DNA from: Liolophura sinensis
Taxonomy: Eukaryota > Mollusca > Polyplacophora > Chitonida > Chitonidae
NCBI RefSeq assembly: GCF_032854445.1
Contig: NC_088299.1
Location: forward strand, 16,421,608 to 16,485,607
Length of the DNA: 64,000 nt
Reading direction: 5' to 3'
Part shown: piece by piece, positions 12,660-23,188 of the stretch
Layout of the letters: each line of letters opens with the position of its first letter
How positions within the stretch are numbered: position 1 is the stretch's first letter
Notes under the pieces: generated by a model
The model's database searches: none
What the model was told of the DNA's origin: nothing
Seen by the model: the letters and a program-made list of their open reading frames with translations, nothing else
Position numbers and translations under genes: made by a program

Positions 12660-15055
12660 AAGTGAAATTTTTCAAACTTTCACTTTAAGAATGTACTTAT
12701 CACCACCCTGGTGCCATATTTTACCAGATCTAATTAGACAGGTCTACATTTTTTTCACCTTTGGCTTTGGGCGAATGAGCCAGAAATGACCCACTTCAAA
12801 TCTGAAGTATATTTTCAGCTTGCTGCGCATGTATCAATGCATGATACATGAATCATTTCAGCATCAACAGCTTTAATCCAGTTAACACACAAACTTTTCC
12901 TGCTCCACAGTAAACTAGGGGAGAAAAAACCATGCGGACAGAAAAGCCATTTTGCTATGGTCATGAATCTCTGGCAATCAAAACCACATTCTTCAAAAAC
13001 GAATATCGTCTGATTTTGACAAGGATGCTAAAAAATCTTTGTCTTAAACGGCTAGTGATGTTGTGATGAAGATTGATGAGGTGAAGGGGTCAAATCCTGA
13101 TCACACTTACTCTCAGCTGCGCTCCGTCTGATCAAATCAGGGCAGGGTGCACGACACAATCCCAACCTCATTACCTCCCCTTAAACCAATTAACAGGTAG
13201 CTGGCACAGGCCTGCTTTTTCCATAACTCTAACAAACAAAATCAGCCAATGATAAAAAAAATCATACATGGCAGCAGAACAGTTCTTGACTGAGATCAGA
13301 TGTGCAGTTTTAGACAGAGTCAGTTATGACACACAAGTATATACAGGCAGCCTGGGATGTACATGTGGGAGTGCCTTCCATTTGTAAACTCCACCGCCAT
13401 GTTCCTACAGACAAGATCCATATGCTCTGTCAGTTTTCATGAACATGACTAAAGTTACAAAAGATTTGTAACCTATACAAGAGACAGTACAAAGTAGTCC
13501 ACATGTACAGTCCACACTGTCTTATGCAACTATCATGACCACTGTGCAGCATCCAGGCATACACAGATCTCAGTCACGTCTTTGCTGGGAAGGGAGGTGG
13601 TGGACTTGCCACAAAAACACACAAATACATTTATGCTTAGACATTTAGCAACCTGATGCATGTAATTTGGACAATTCTGGTACAATGTGCAGTATTTGGT
13701 TACTACGCCCTGATCACGTCTGACAGACAGCTATAGGTTTACGTTCGCGCAGCTTTATAAGCATGATGTCTTCAGCATAATGTAGCCTGCAGTCCTCACA
13801 TGGAGACACCGCCATTTTAGGGGTTGGAAGTCTTATTTACCAAAATTCCTTCCATTATGAGTGACAGATGTATGGCGCTGGGTGTGAAGTGTAAGACAAA
13901 TCAATATCTGTCAGAATAACAGCATAACCATATAACCAATGCCCAGAGAGAAAATATCATCATGACACAGAATCTGAACATTTTTTTCATGGAAACATTC
14001 ACAGGTGTGTAGAGAGACATATGGGACATCTTCCTGGTTGTAATGATGCGAGCGGTAATCAGGAAGGGATAATTTGTTTTCTCTGTGAAGAGAAGACGAG
14101 AGGACTGGGAAGGGCACACAGGGATTCAAACAGAGCCACTTACACCTTTGATCATGGATCAGTTTCAGTGTCCTGTTGCAATAAGGATGGAATGTGAACA
14201 AGAACACAGATACAAGAGATATGACAGGTACAAGAGATGACATTGACCTGCCTCACTTACTAAGGGTGTAGATCTGTAGAGGTTTTATATGGAATAGAAA
14301 GTTCTAGTTAAAGGGAGGTAACTACGAACAAGCCTGCTACTTTAGCATGAAAAGTTGCTGTAGTTCACCCAACACGACAAGATATCACAGCCAACAAAAC
14401 TGCACATATAGACAAAGATGTTTGCTAAAACTGAGCTACAACTTCGTAGAGATACAATACAGTTTGAAATACCATCTTCCTAACTGTTAAACTACAATAT
14501 CTTCTTCACAAAACACAGCTTACATGTATACTGTACAAGTATGGAAATAAATTCTAGAAAACAAATCTAGACCACACCGTTCATTCAACTGACTAAGTAT
14601 AAGCGTACAAAAGCGAAACAGTTTCCCTCAGAAGACAAATTTTAGGCCATCTTCCTTGCATTCAAATCTTCAACCCGCCGATGTCAGATCAGTAAGTACA
14701 GGTATCTGAAAAGCTTTGTGCCTGTTTGCAAACACTTCAACCTGTATGAGACAGATATAAAAACTTGGTGAGGGGAAACAATTTGTATGTAGCTTTGTCC
14801 ACCAAGAGCAATGCACAAAAGCCAAGCATGTACTTTTCCTTTCAGCCAGGGTAGATTTACTAGCCACTTAGGTGTCAATCTCTGGTAACCAGCAGTAGCA
14901 CGCACCTCTGTCATAAAGACAGCTCTGAAAGCATGTTTGCTATGTAAAGAAGTTTGACTGTTTAGTTACACCCTTTGATTTGGCCTTGTTCCCTGGCTAT
15001 TGTTCGGTAACAGCTGGTAACGACCACCCAAGTGATTGAGGGGAACTGTCTACGG
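12660..15055. other. No gene seen; mostly unique DNA
   Basis: No exon or known repeat could be supported. A repeat-free, more GC-balanced stretch lies at 13.04-13.25 kb. Confidence 0.4.
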
Positions 15056-15059
15056 AGCA

Positions 15060-15139
15060 CAGGTGGGCAGACAGATTCACCTGTAGAACACCTGTGTGCT
15101 CCTCACAGGTGTGCTAGTGTTTACCACCCTTCTCACCTG
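15060..15139. promoter_or_regulatory. Cluster of CAGGTG/CACCTG E-boxes (candidate enhancer)
   Basis: Five exact CAGGTG or CACCTG hexamers lie within 80 bases, at 15060, 15078, 15089, 15106 and 15134, with a CAGCTG upstream at 15011. Sites of this type bind Snail/ZEB zinc fingers and some bHLH proteins. They are not in an obvious tandem repeat. Function is inference. Confidence 0.3.
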
Positions 15140-15565
15140 ATCAGACAGGTATTTAGACAGTCAAACAGGCCCTTACACTGGAGACAGGCAACACTTCTGA
15201 CTGACAATCAACAGTTATAGAGAAGACAGCTATGTACGCTCTCTTCTCTCTACCTAAACAGATCTTTAATAACAAGAGCTACAACAAACATGTAGGGTCG
15301 TGAACCTAGCTGTTCTGTATTTAAACAACCTCAGAGACTTTCTCCTTCAGGAAGAGGTGAATGGATGGTACAAGAGCTGTGAATTACCCAGTGTGTGGCA
15401 GTGGGCTCTCATCACACTATCTCTGTTCAAGCCTGTTCAATGATTCAACAGGCTGCAGGGTTTTATTAGACATTACTTCTCTGCTTCCTGTCCATTGTAA
15501 ACATAGTACAAAACGTCTTTGTGCTTGAAATAATTTGCTCATTTATTTGATTGTTGCTACAACAT

Positions 15566-15715
15566 CATATTAATTTATTTACTTGATTTGGGTTTTATGC
15601 CGTACACCATATTTAAGAAATATTCACATATATGATGGCAGTAATTTATATGGGTACAGGAAACTGAAGTTCCCCGGTCTGGCAGGTCAATGATGAAATT
15701 TCCGCACAGGTGACG
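15566..15715 (-). mobile_element. Old SINE-A-like copy (variant subfamily)
   Basis: An A/T tail (TTTATTTACTTGATTTGGGT) is followed by TATGCCGTACACCATATTTA and a diverged body. It is much decayed compared with other copies. Confidence 0.5.
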
Positions 15716-15756
15716 TTCAGATATGCACAAGTGGTCTCCCACAAACATTAGATTTA

Positions 15757-15870
15757 TTAATTTATTTAACTGATTGGTGTTTTACTCCGTACTCAGGAAT
15801 ATTTTACTTGCACAACTGCAGCAAGTATTATGACAGGAGAATACCCCTTGCCAGCTACAGGTTACTGACA
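15757..15870 (-). mobile_element. SINE-A, truncated and diverged
   Basis: TTTATTTAACTGATTGGTGT and CCGTACTCAGGAATATTTTA mark the 3' domain in minus orientation. The body fades after the block AGCAAGTATTATGACAGGAG. Confidence 0.65.
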
Positions 15871-15874
15871 GAAC

Positions 15875-16835
15875 TTTTAGCATGATGACCCTTTGTCCAT
15901 GGAACCCCTGTCCCCCGCCCCTGTTCCCCGTTCCCACCCCACCCTATCACCAACAAACATTTATAGCCTGTACAGTCAAAATATCACTGTAAACAAGCTT
16001 GTCAACTTTCTTGGAATCTAACTGGCACTAAGATCAGTGATGGCAGCAAATTATCAAAAACTACAACTAAGCCTAAGTTATAAGGATAAAGTTCAAACTC
16101 TCAAACAAGTCAAGCTTACCTCAAGTAACATAAATGTGAGCAAAATTAGGGGCAGTGTCTTTGTGTTGATTAACAGTGTTAAATGTAAGCACTGAAGTTC
16201 TTCTTACATATACACAACAGTAATAATGGACCAAGAAGTTAAACATTTTAATTTTAAGACATTAATAAAGATTAAGACAAAACTGACATTATAAACACCA
16301 GAAACCTGGGGCAATAAAGTTATCTTCTTTTAAATTACATCTACAAGTGAGATTGATTTCTTTAATAAATAACCTTTTTTGTTCAATCCATAATTTTATT
16401 GGGGGAAACTTCAGTATCAACACTCAATTGTCAAATGACCTTTTAGATTGAAAGTTCTTATCTCCAGTAGATTATTTAGTGTTCAGCTAGATTTCCCACT
16501 GCATGGCGGGCAATTAGAAATGAATTCTCTCCTCTAAATTATTAACAATGTAACTGTCAGTTCAGAAGAATGATGGATTGCAACGTACTGACGAGATGTT
16601 CTACAACACCTGTCTGTACGCATAGTAATGAGCTACATTAATACATGATTAATCAACAGCAGCAATCAATTACTGTATTCACTACATACCTGGAGGTTGA
16701 AACCCTACCTAACTATGTTTACTCACCTGTTTTTAGTTCTGGTCATAATTGTAAGATCTGCAATAAAGAAGCATAACACGACACACAGCACAATGACAGA
16801 TTAGTAAACATGCTTAGCATCTACAGTAGATGTAC
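15875..16835. other. No gene seen; unassigned DNA
   Basis: A short C-rich patch lies at about 15.90-15.95 kb, followed by AT-rich unique sequence. Confidence 0.45.
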
Positions 16836-16839
16836 AGCA

Positions 16840-18350
16840 TCTGTCCACCAAACATGTACAGCACATGTACACCATACATGCACATGTGACATGTCCACCA
16901 TACATGTCAACATCACATGTCCACCATACATGTACACATCACATGTCCAATATACATGTCCAATATACATGTCCAACATACATGTCCAACATACATGTCC
17001 ACATCACATCTCCACCTCATATGTCCACTATACATGTCCACCATACATGTCCACATCACATGTCCACCATACGTGTCCACATCACATGTCCAGCCCACAT
17101 GTCCACATCACATGTCCACATCACACGTCCACCCCACATGTCCACTATACATGTGAAGATCACATGTCCACCATACATGTAAACATCACATGTCCACATC
17201 ACATGTTCAACCCCATATGTTCACTATACATGTCCACCATACATGTCCACATCACATGTCCACCATACGTGTCCACATCACATGTCCAGCCCACATGTCC
17301 ACATCACATGTCCACATCACACGTCCACCCCACATGTCCACTATACATGTGAAGATCACATGTCCACCATACATGTAAACATCACATGTCCACATCACAT
17401 GTCCACCCATATGTTCACTATACATGTCCACCATACATGTCCACATCACATGTCCACCATACGTGTCCACATCACATGTCCAACCCTGATGTCCACATCA
17501 CATGTCCAGCCCACATGTCCACATCACATGTCCACTATATATGTCAGAATCACATGTCCACACCACATGTCTGCCATACATGTAGACATCACATGTACAC
17601 CATACATGTACACATCAAATGTACACCATACATGTACATATCACATGTCCACCGTACATATCACATGTCCACCATACATGTACACATCACATGTCCACCA
17701 TACATGTCCACACCACATGTCCACCCCGTATGTCCACTATCTATGTCCACCATAAATGTCCACATCACATGTCCACCATACGTTTCCACATCACATGTCC
17801 AACCAACATGTCCACATCACATGTCCACCCCCACATGTCCACTATACATCTGAAGATCACATGTCCACCATGCATGTCCACATCACATGTCCACCATACA
17901 TGTCCACATCACATCACATGTCTACCATACATGTCCACATCACATGTCCACCATGCATGTCCACATCACATGTCCACCATACATGTCCACATCACATCTC
18001 CCCCATTACATCACATGTCCACCATACATCACACGTCCACCATACATCACATGTCCACCATACATGTCCACATCACATGTCCACCATACGTGTCCATATC
18101 ACATGTCCACCATACATCACATGTCCACCATACATCACATGTCCACCATGCATGTCCACATCACATGTCTACCATACATGTCCACATCACATGTCCACCA
18201 TACATCACATGTCCACCATACATCACATGTCCACCATACATGTCCACATCACATGTCCACCATACATGTCCACATCAGATGTCCACCACACATGTCCACA
18301 TCACATATCCACCACACATGTCCACATCACATGTCCACCATACATGTACA
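16840..18350. repeat. 13-bp satellite built on the palindrome ACATGT
   Basis: About 115 units, each starting ACATGTCCAC and ending CAT or ATC; two alternating 13-mers (ACATGTCCACCAT and ACATGTCCACATC) form a 26-bp dimer. Since 13 is not a multiple of three, the unit cycles through all frames. This explains long overlapping open frames of up to 255 codons on the + strand. A larger duplication of about 196 bp is visible: the block around CATGTCCAGCCCACATG at 17.09 kb recurs at 17.29 kb with its neighbours. The array is flanked by unrelated sequence on both sides. Confidence 0.92.
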
Positions 18351-18605
18351 TGGATATCATGCCTGCACAAAGCTGGTCATGATTAACTCGCACAAGGCTT
18401 GCCTTATCACAGTAAAAAATCGGCTTTGAAAAATTTTATACCAACATCCTTACATGCTTTGTTGTACCCACAATTGCAATGATAATGAAAGCAGATGTAA
18501 TTAGCCTACTAAACTCTCATCAGATTTAACTTAAATGCTTGTGACATATCAGGGACATCCAGTGGAGGGAAATATGTCACGAAACAGTCAAGAATTTTTT
18601 TAATG

Positions 18606-18791
18606 TATATGTGAGTTCAAGTCCAGCTCATGCTGGCTTATTCTCCGGCCATATGTGGGAAAGTCTGCCAGATGGTCGTGGGTTTTTCCTGGGTTCTGCC
18701 TGGTTTCTTCCCACAATAATGCTGGCCGCCCTTGTATAAGTGAAATGTTCTTGAGTACGGCGTAAAACACCAATCAAATAAATAAATAAAA
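18606..18791 (+). mobile_element. SINE-A, 5'-truncated
   Basis: Starts inside the element (GTGAGTTCAAGTCCAGCTCA) and runs through GATGGTCGTGGGTTTTTCC, TAATGCTGGCCGCC and TTCTTGAGTACGGCGTAAAA to an ATAAATAAATAAA tail. Confidence 0.88.
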
Positions 18792-19243
18792 TGTATATAA
18801 CCACCAAAGCTTTGTACATTCCTGTTCTGGACAATTAACACAGTATCTATCAACCAGCCAGTCTTTGTTTTCACTCATTTAACTCAAAAGTATCATCAGA
18901 CCTGCTCATAAATTTAGCAAAGAAATGTCCTCAGAGTACAACAAAAGTGTACATGTACATGAACGAAGAGCACAGGCCAAGAACAAACTGGTGCAATGTT
19001 ATTCTCCGTGTGCGTGTAGAAATATATAATTCTCCATCATGATTTGACAAATTCTAAAATGATCAAAGTATTTGCAAACTCTCACATGTCATTATCTACA
19101 CTAATGACACAGAAGAATGGTGAGGAAATGTGGATTTATTGGAGATTTCTGTCTCACCCTGTTGGCACAGCTGAGCTGAGACAGCCTGGACTAACCCCTG
19201 CACACGTAGGGCTGAGCCTGGTCTCGGGTAAGCTGATTGCACA

Positions 19244-19292
19244 CAGGTGAGTGCAGTACAGCCGAGGTGAGTGCAGTACGGCCGAGGTGAGC
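19244..19292. repeat. 23-bp short tandem duplication
   Basis: AGGTGAGTGCAGTACAGCCG and AGGTGAGTGCAGTACGGCCG lie side by side, with a third partial copy ending in AGGTGAG. Confidence 0.8.
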
Positions 19293-20234
19293 AGGACGTA
19301 AACACAAGTGATCCATCGTCCACTCTGGTACCAATAATATCAGTCAGTTGTTCATATCAGCTATCACATGTTCATCAAAAGCCATTTTTGTGGTACATGT
19401 GACTCTCTTGTTGTAAAGCAAGTACATTTCATGTTAGATGACACCAAAAAGTTCAAGTTTACATGTCTGCACATGTATGAGATAGTGAGTATTGGAAAAA
19501 TGAGTAAGAGACTAGACATCTCAAACCTTCAGCCTGACTCTTAAACCTAAATGTTCACAGCATCCAAGAGGTTACATGTATGCTGTGATCAAGCTGTTCG
19601 AAATTTGAAAATGATTGGCGGGTTGCCATCATAATATAAGTACTAAAATTTGGTAACAATTCGAAGGTTGGCATCTAGTAAATTTGGATTTCACATCTTA
19701 GTAAAGGTTTTTTGACACATGCACATTTTTTGTTAAGAATTCCTGAATTTCACAAAGATGTTATATGTGAATTATAAAGGTGAATTCTACAAATGAAATG
19801 CACAGAATTAGAGCTTGCCCTGTTTTCATTTGATTAGTCACATAAAACAAGTCAAGCTGCCATAAAAAAGAGTGAAAGAGTTGGCTTTATTTGGATATAT
19901 CAGGACACAGTGAGGTGTACACGAAACTTCATGTATTGTTACACCCAGGACCAAGTCAAGAAGACATTTCATTTCAATACAGACAATTGGACAAAAGAAC
20001 AAGAGACAAGGCGTTTACAGAAGGGAGCTTATAAAGCTTACCATTACCATGCATGCCCTTGGACAAAATGCATGACGAAACATCCAACGGAATGATCCAC
20101 CTAATGGACCATGTGTACCTTAATACTTTCATCCACTTGTCATACATTCTTAACTAAGCATGTAAGTCAACGATGTCCGGGTAAGATAGCGAAGCTCAAC
20201 AATGAGCAGGTGGGAGTTTGTATGTAAACATGCA

Positions 20235-20392
20235 CAGGTGTTTGGGCCAGTGCTGGAAAAGAACGTCATTCCTCAACATGGGATGTTGTGGTCTCCTGAC
20301 TTGATACGTGTACCTGTTTGTCTGCCCAGGTGATGTTCACACCTGGCAAACAGGTGTCACGTGCAGTGGACAGAAACAAACAAGCACAGGTG
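20235..20392. promoter_or_regulatory. Second cluster of CAGGTG/CACCTG sites plus CACGTG
   Basis: Exact hexamers occur at 20235, 20327, 20340, 20351 and 20387, with CACGTG at 20358 only two bases from the CAGGTG before it. The layout resembles the cluster at 15.06 kb although the flanking sequence differs. An enhancer role is inference. Confidence 0.3.
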
Positions 20393-21164
20393 CTAATTGC
20401 CTGGCTCAGCGAGATTTCTTGTAACTGGAACGTGACTTTATCCTCGTTACAGCCATCACAACAACCTTGAGGGTCATATCTGCCCAGCTGTGTTCTGTCA
20501 AGTGTTATATACATTGTGCCTTAAATGTACACTTGTTGTACAGATGAAAAGTTGTCCACAATCATAAAACTAGTGGTAAATAGATGACTTTATATAGGTA
20601 AGAGTGTGTCTCATAGCAACATTTCATATGTGAAGTTTCAGTGTACATGTACTGTGACCTGGATGGGCACACATGCACTGTTTGACTATCATGACTACAT
20701 CATACTGTACACCATGAAGAGTTCCTATCAAGACAGGTGTCACAAGTTACATGATGGCAAAGTTTTCAGCCCAAGTTTACATCTGTACTGGTAAGAATCT
20801 TGAAAAGCAATGCTAACAACATTTTTTTTCCCAAAGCTGAAAATCCCTACTGTAACATGAATGCATATGAAATTTAATTAACTTACCTTATTAAACCATT
20901 AGTAACCATCGCAACTCAGAAGGTTTATATCTGTACCCTATGTTCATATGTAGATCAATTAGTCACTCTGCATGTGTATGGATGCATATATGAATGTACA
21001 TCATCATTTGTGCCCACCCAGGTCACAATATATCACCATCACAAGTCTTTCTGGAAAACAACAAAAAATAAAAGCACATGATGACAAAAATCAACATGAC
21101 TGATTCAACTGGATGCTCACTAAAATATCCTTCAATTCCACCCAACTTGTCTGACATCTTTACT

Positions 21165-21462
21165 TATTTCTTTATTTATTTGATTGACTGAATCATCATT
21201 TAGCTAGTGATGAGGACACTTGAGGGCCAGGCACAAAACTGCAACAACTGGACATCTAGGACATAGAGCATATTTGTGGAAGGCAAGTGGTCTTTAATAA
21301 CTTTCATGTAAGACAACACAATAAATCGTCATCACCCGCTGATTGTCACCAAGGCCTCAAGAATAATGGAAGGGCAATCTGGAAAATCCCATCTCTCACA
21401 CTGGGACTGAACCCACAAACTTGTAATGTACTGTAGCCACTCTGCCACCCAACATGACTAAT
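21165..21462 (-). mobile_element. SINE-C (tRNA-derived)
   Basis: Read on the minus strand, it begins with a tRNA-like head. GGGTGGCAGAGTGGCTACAG resembles an A box and GTGGGTTCAGTCCC resembles a B box. The body contains GATTGCCCTTCCATTATTC and GTTGTCTTACATGAAAG. A T-rich block (TTTATTTCTTTATTTATTTG on the + strand) is the tail. It is distinct from SINE-A and SINE-B. Confidence 0.6.
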
Positions 21463-21838
21463 TACAATGTATTCCACTCTTTTTGCATTTACACACATTT
21501 GATGCCTTCACCTCAAATCCAGTTATGAACTTCTACGCTTCTGTGAAAAGGGAAGATAGTCTTCAGGCTGCACTGTCCACACTATATTTCAGACCTCTTC
21601 AGTTCTTATAAAGCAGGTAAATCTGTTGTTTAAATACATTGCTACCATACCCTCTGAGATATGGTTTATTGGTCTGAACCACTTCTTGTTCTGCAGGAAA
21701 TGGGCATCTTTTTTTTTTTTCAAAGGTTTATAGATAAAATTTGTTTATGGACAAGACTAAAAGATGACTTGGCATGTACACTGCTTGAACTGTCACTCAT
21801 CAGAAGATATGTTATAGGCAGCATACACCTGACTGTAT

Positions 21839-22076
21839 CATTTATTTATGTGATTGGTATTTTTACGCTACACTCAAGAATACTTCACTTATACGACAAC
21901 GGCCAGCATTATGGTGGGAGGAAACCAGGAAGAACCTGGGTTAAACCCATGGCCGGACCTCTGAAGGTCTTTCAGTACCCTGTGGAGAGGAAGCTAGCGT
22001 GAGCTGGGCAAGAACTCACAGCACCCACATTGGTGAGAGGCTCATTGCACTGTGCTGGCATGCTAACCCCCATGAC
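21839..22076 (-). mobile_element. SINE-A, near full length
   Basis: Tail TTTATTTATGTGATTGG, 3' domain CACTCAAGAATACTTCACTT, CAGCATTATGGTGGGAGGAA, and the head-side block AACTCACAGCACCCACATTG followed by GCTGGCATGCTAAC. Confidence 0.88.
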
Positions 22077-22530
22077 CAATGTAACTGTATGACACATTTC
22101 ACATTTATACAGTATTCACTTTTGTTATAAACACATGCTGATGTTTAAATTCCAAGTATAGACAATGATACTGTAAAAATTTTGTGCACCAATGCTGTTC
22201 AGTAGTGAATCAAGCACATGCAGATACAAAACTAGATACAACAGTACAGGGTACATTGTGTCCACGGCATATTGTACAAGTTCTACAACCCTGGGCAACT
22301 TCGGGGCATATGTACAGTACTAAATGTATATCTGACTACCATGACTATGTCACCGGCAGCAATCCCTTTGCCTGAGTCTGGACAGTTCTATTCTTCTTTA
22401 ACAGAAAGATGATATCAGACCGCTTACATCACACCATGTTGGTAACTACTGCATCTGTTCTAAAAAACTTTGCCCGTGGCTTTATTAGTCACCTTTTTTG
22501 CCCGAGACTCAGAGTTCTATTGATCTTGTA

Positions 22531-22808
22531 TAGGTGTTTTGATTTATTTATTTATTTATTTGACCGTACTCAAGAATATTTCACTTATACGACGGTGGCC
22601 AGCATTATGAGGAAATCGGGCAGAGCCCGGGGAAAACCCACGACCATGTGCAGGTTGCTGACAGACCTTCCCACGTACTGCCGGATAGGAGGCCAGCATG
22701 AGCTGGACTTGAACTCACAGCCACCGCATTGTTGAGAGGCTTCTGGGTCATTACGCTGCGCTAATGTGCTAACCAGGGCCTAATGCGGAGGCCCCTTAGA
22801 TGTTTTGA
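22531..22808 (-). mobile_element. SINE-A, near full length, first of three in a row
   Basis: The element runs from the tail at 22543 to the head at about 22796 (GCGGAGGCCCC on the + strand). TAGGTGTTTTGA at 22531 and TAGATGTTTTGA at 22797 look like a target-site duplication with one mismatch. An internal gap removes part of the GTGTTTTACGC region next to the tail. Confidence 0.82.
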
Positions 22809-22899
22809 TTTATTTATTTATTCGTTTGATTGGTACTTTACACCGTACTCAAGAATATTTCACTTATACCACGGCGGCCAGTATTATGGTGGGTGGAAC
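22799..22899 (-). mobile_element. SINE-A 3' part, second of three, joined to the satellite
   Basis: Tail and 3' domain (CCGTACTCAAGAATATTTCA, then GGCCAGTATTATGGTGGG) stop abruptly at GGTGGA. The next base begins a unit of the 40-bp satellite (ACATTCACCATACATA). The head is missing. Confidence 0.8.
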
Positions 22900-22923
22900 A
22901 TTCACCATACATATATCTACAAG

Positions 22924-23188
22924 TTATTTATTTATTTGATTGGTGTTTTACGCCGTACTCAAGAATATTTCAGTTATAAGACGGCGGCCAGCATTATGGT
23001 GGGTGGAAACCGGGCACAGCCCAGGGGAAACCCACGACCATCCGCAGGTTGCTGCTGACCTTCTTACTTACGGTCGGAGAGGATGCCAGCATAAGCTGGA
23101 CTTGAACTCACAGCGACCGCATTGGTGAGAGGCTCCTAGGTCATTACGCTGTGCTAGCGCGCTAACCGACTGAGCCACGGAGGCCCCA
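22924..23188 (-). mobile_element. SINE-A, full length, inserted in the satellite
   Basis: A complete copy from the T-rich tail to the tRNA-like head (CTAACCGACTGAGCCACGG then AGGCCCC on the + strand). It is flanked by a perfect 13-bp duplication, ATATATCTACAAG, at 22911-22923 and 23189-23201. That sequence is part of the 40-bp satellite unit, so the SINE inserted into an existing unit. Confidence 0.93.

Larger units (their letters stand above)
18792..21164. other. No gene seen; holds a short duplication and an E-box cluster
   Basis: Unassigned DNA. Two GAGGTGAGTGCAGTAC-type units about 23 bp apart occur at 19.24-19.29 kb. The E-box cluster at 20.24-20.39 kb is listed separately. Confidence 0.45.

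Noticed and set aside
17619-18386. 255-codon plus-strand His/Pro/Thr-rich frame
   Set aside because: Product of the 13-bp satellite; the same peptide appears in all three frames.
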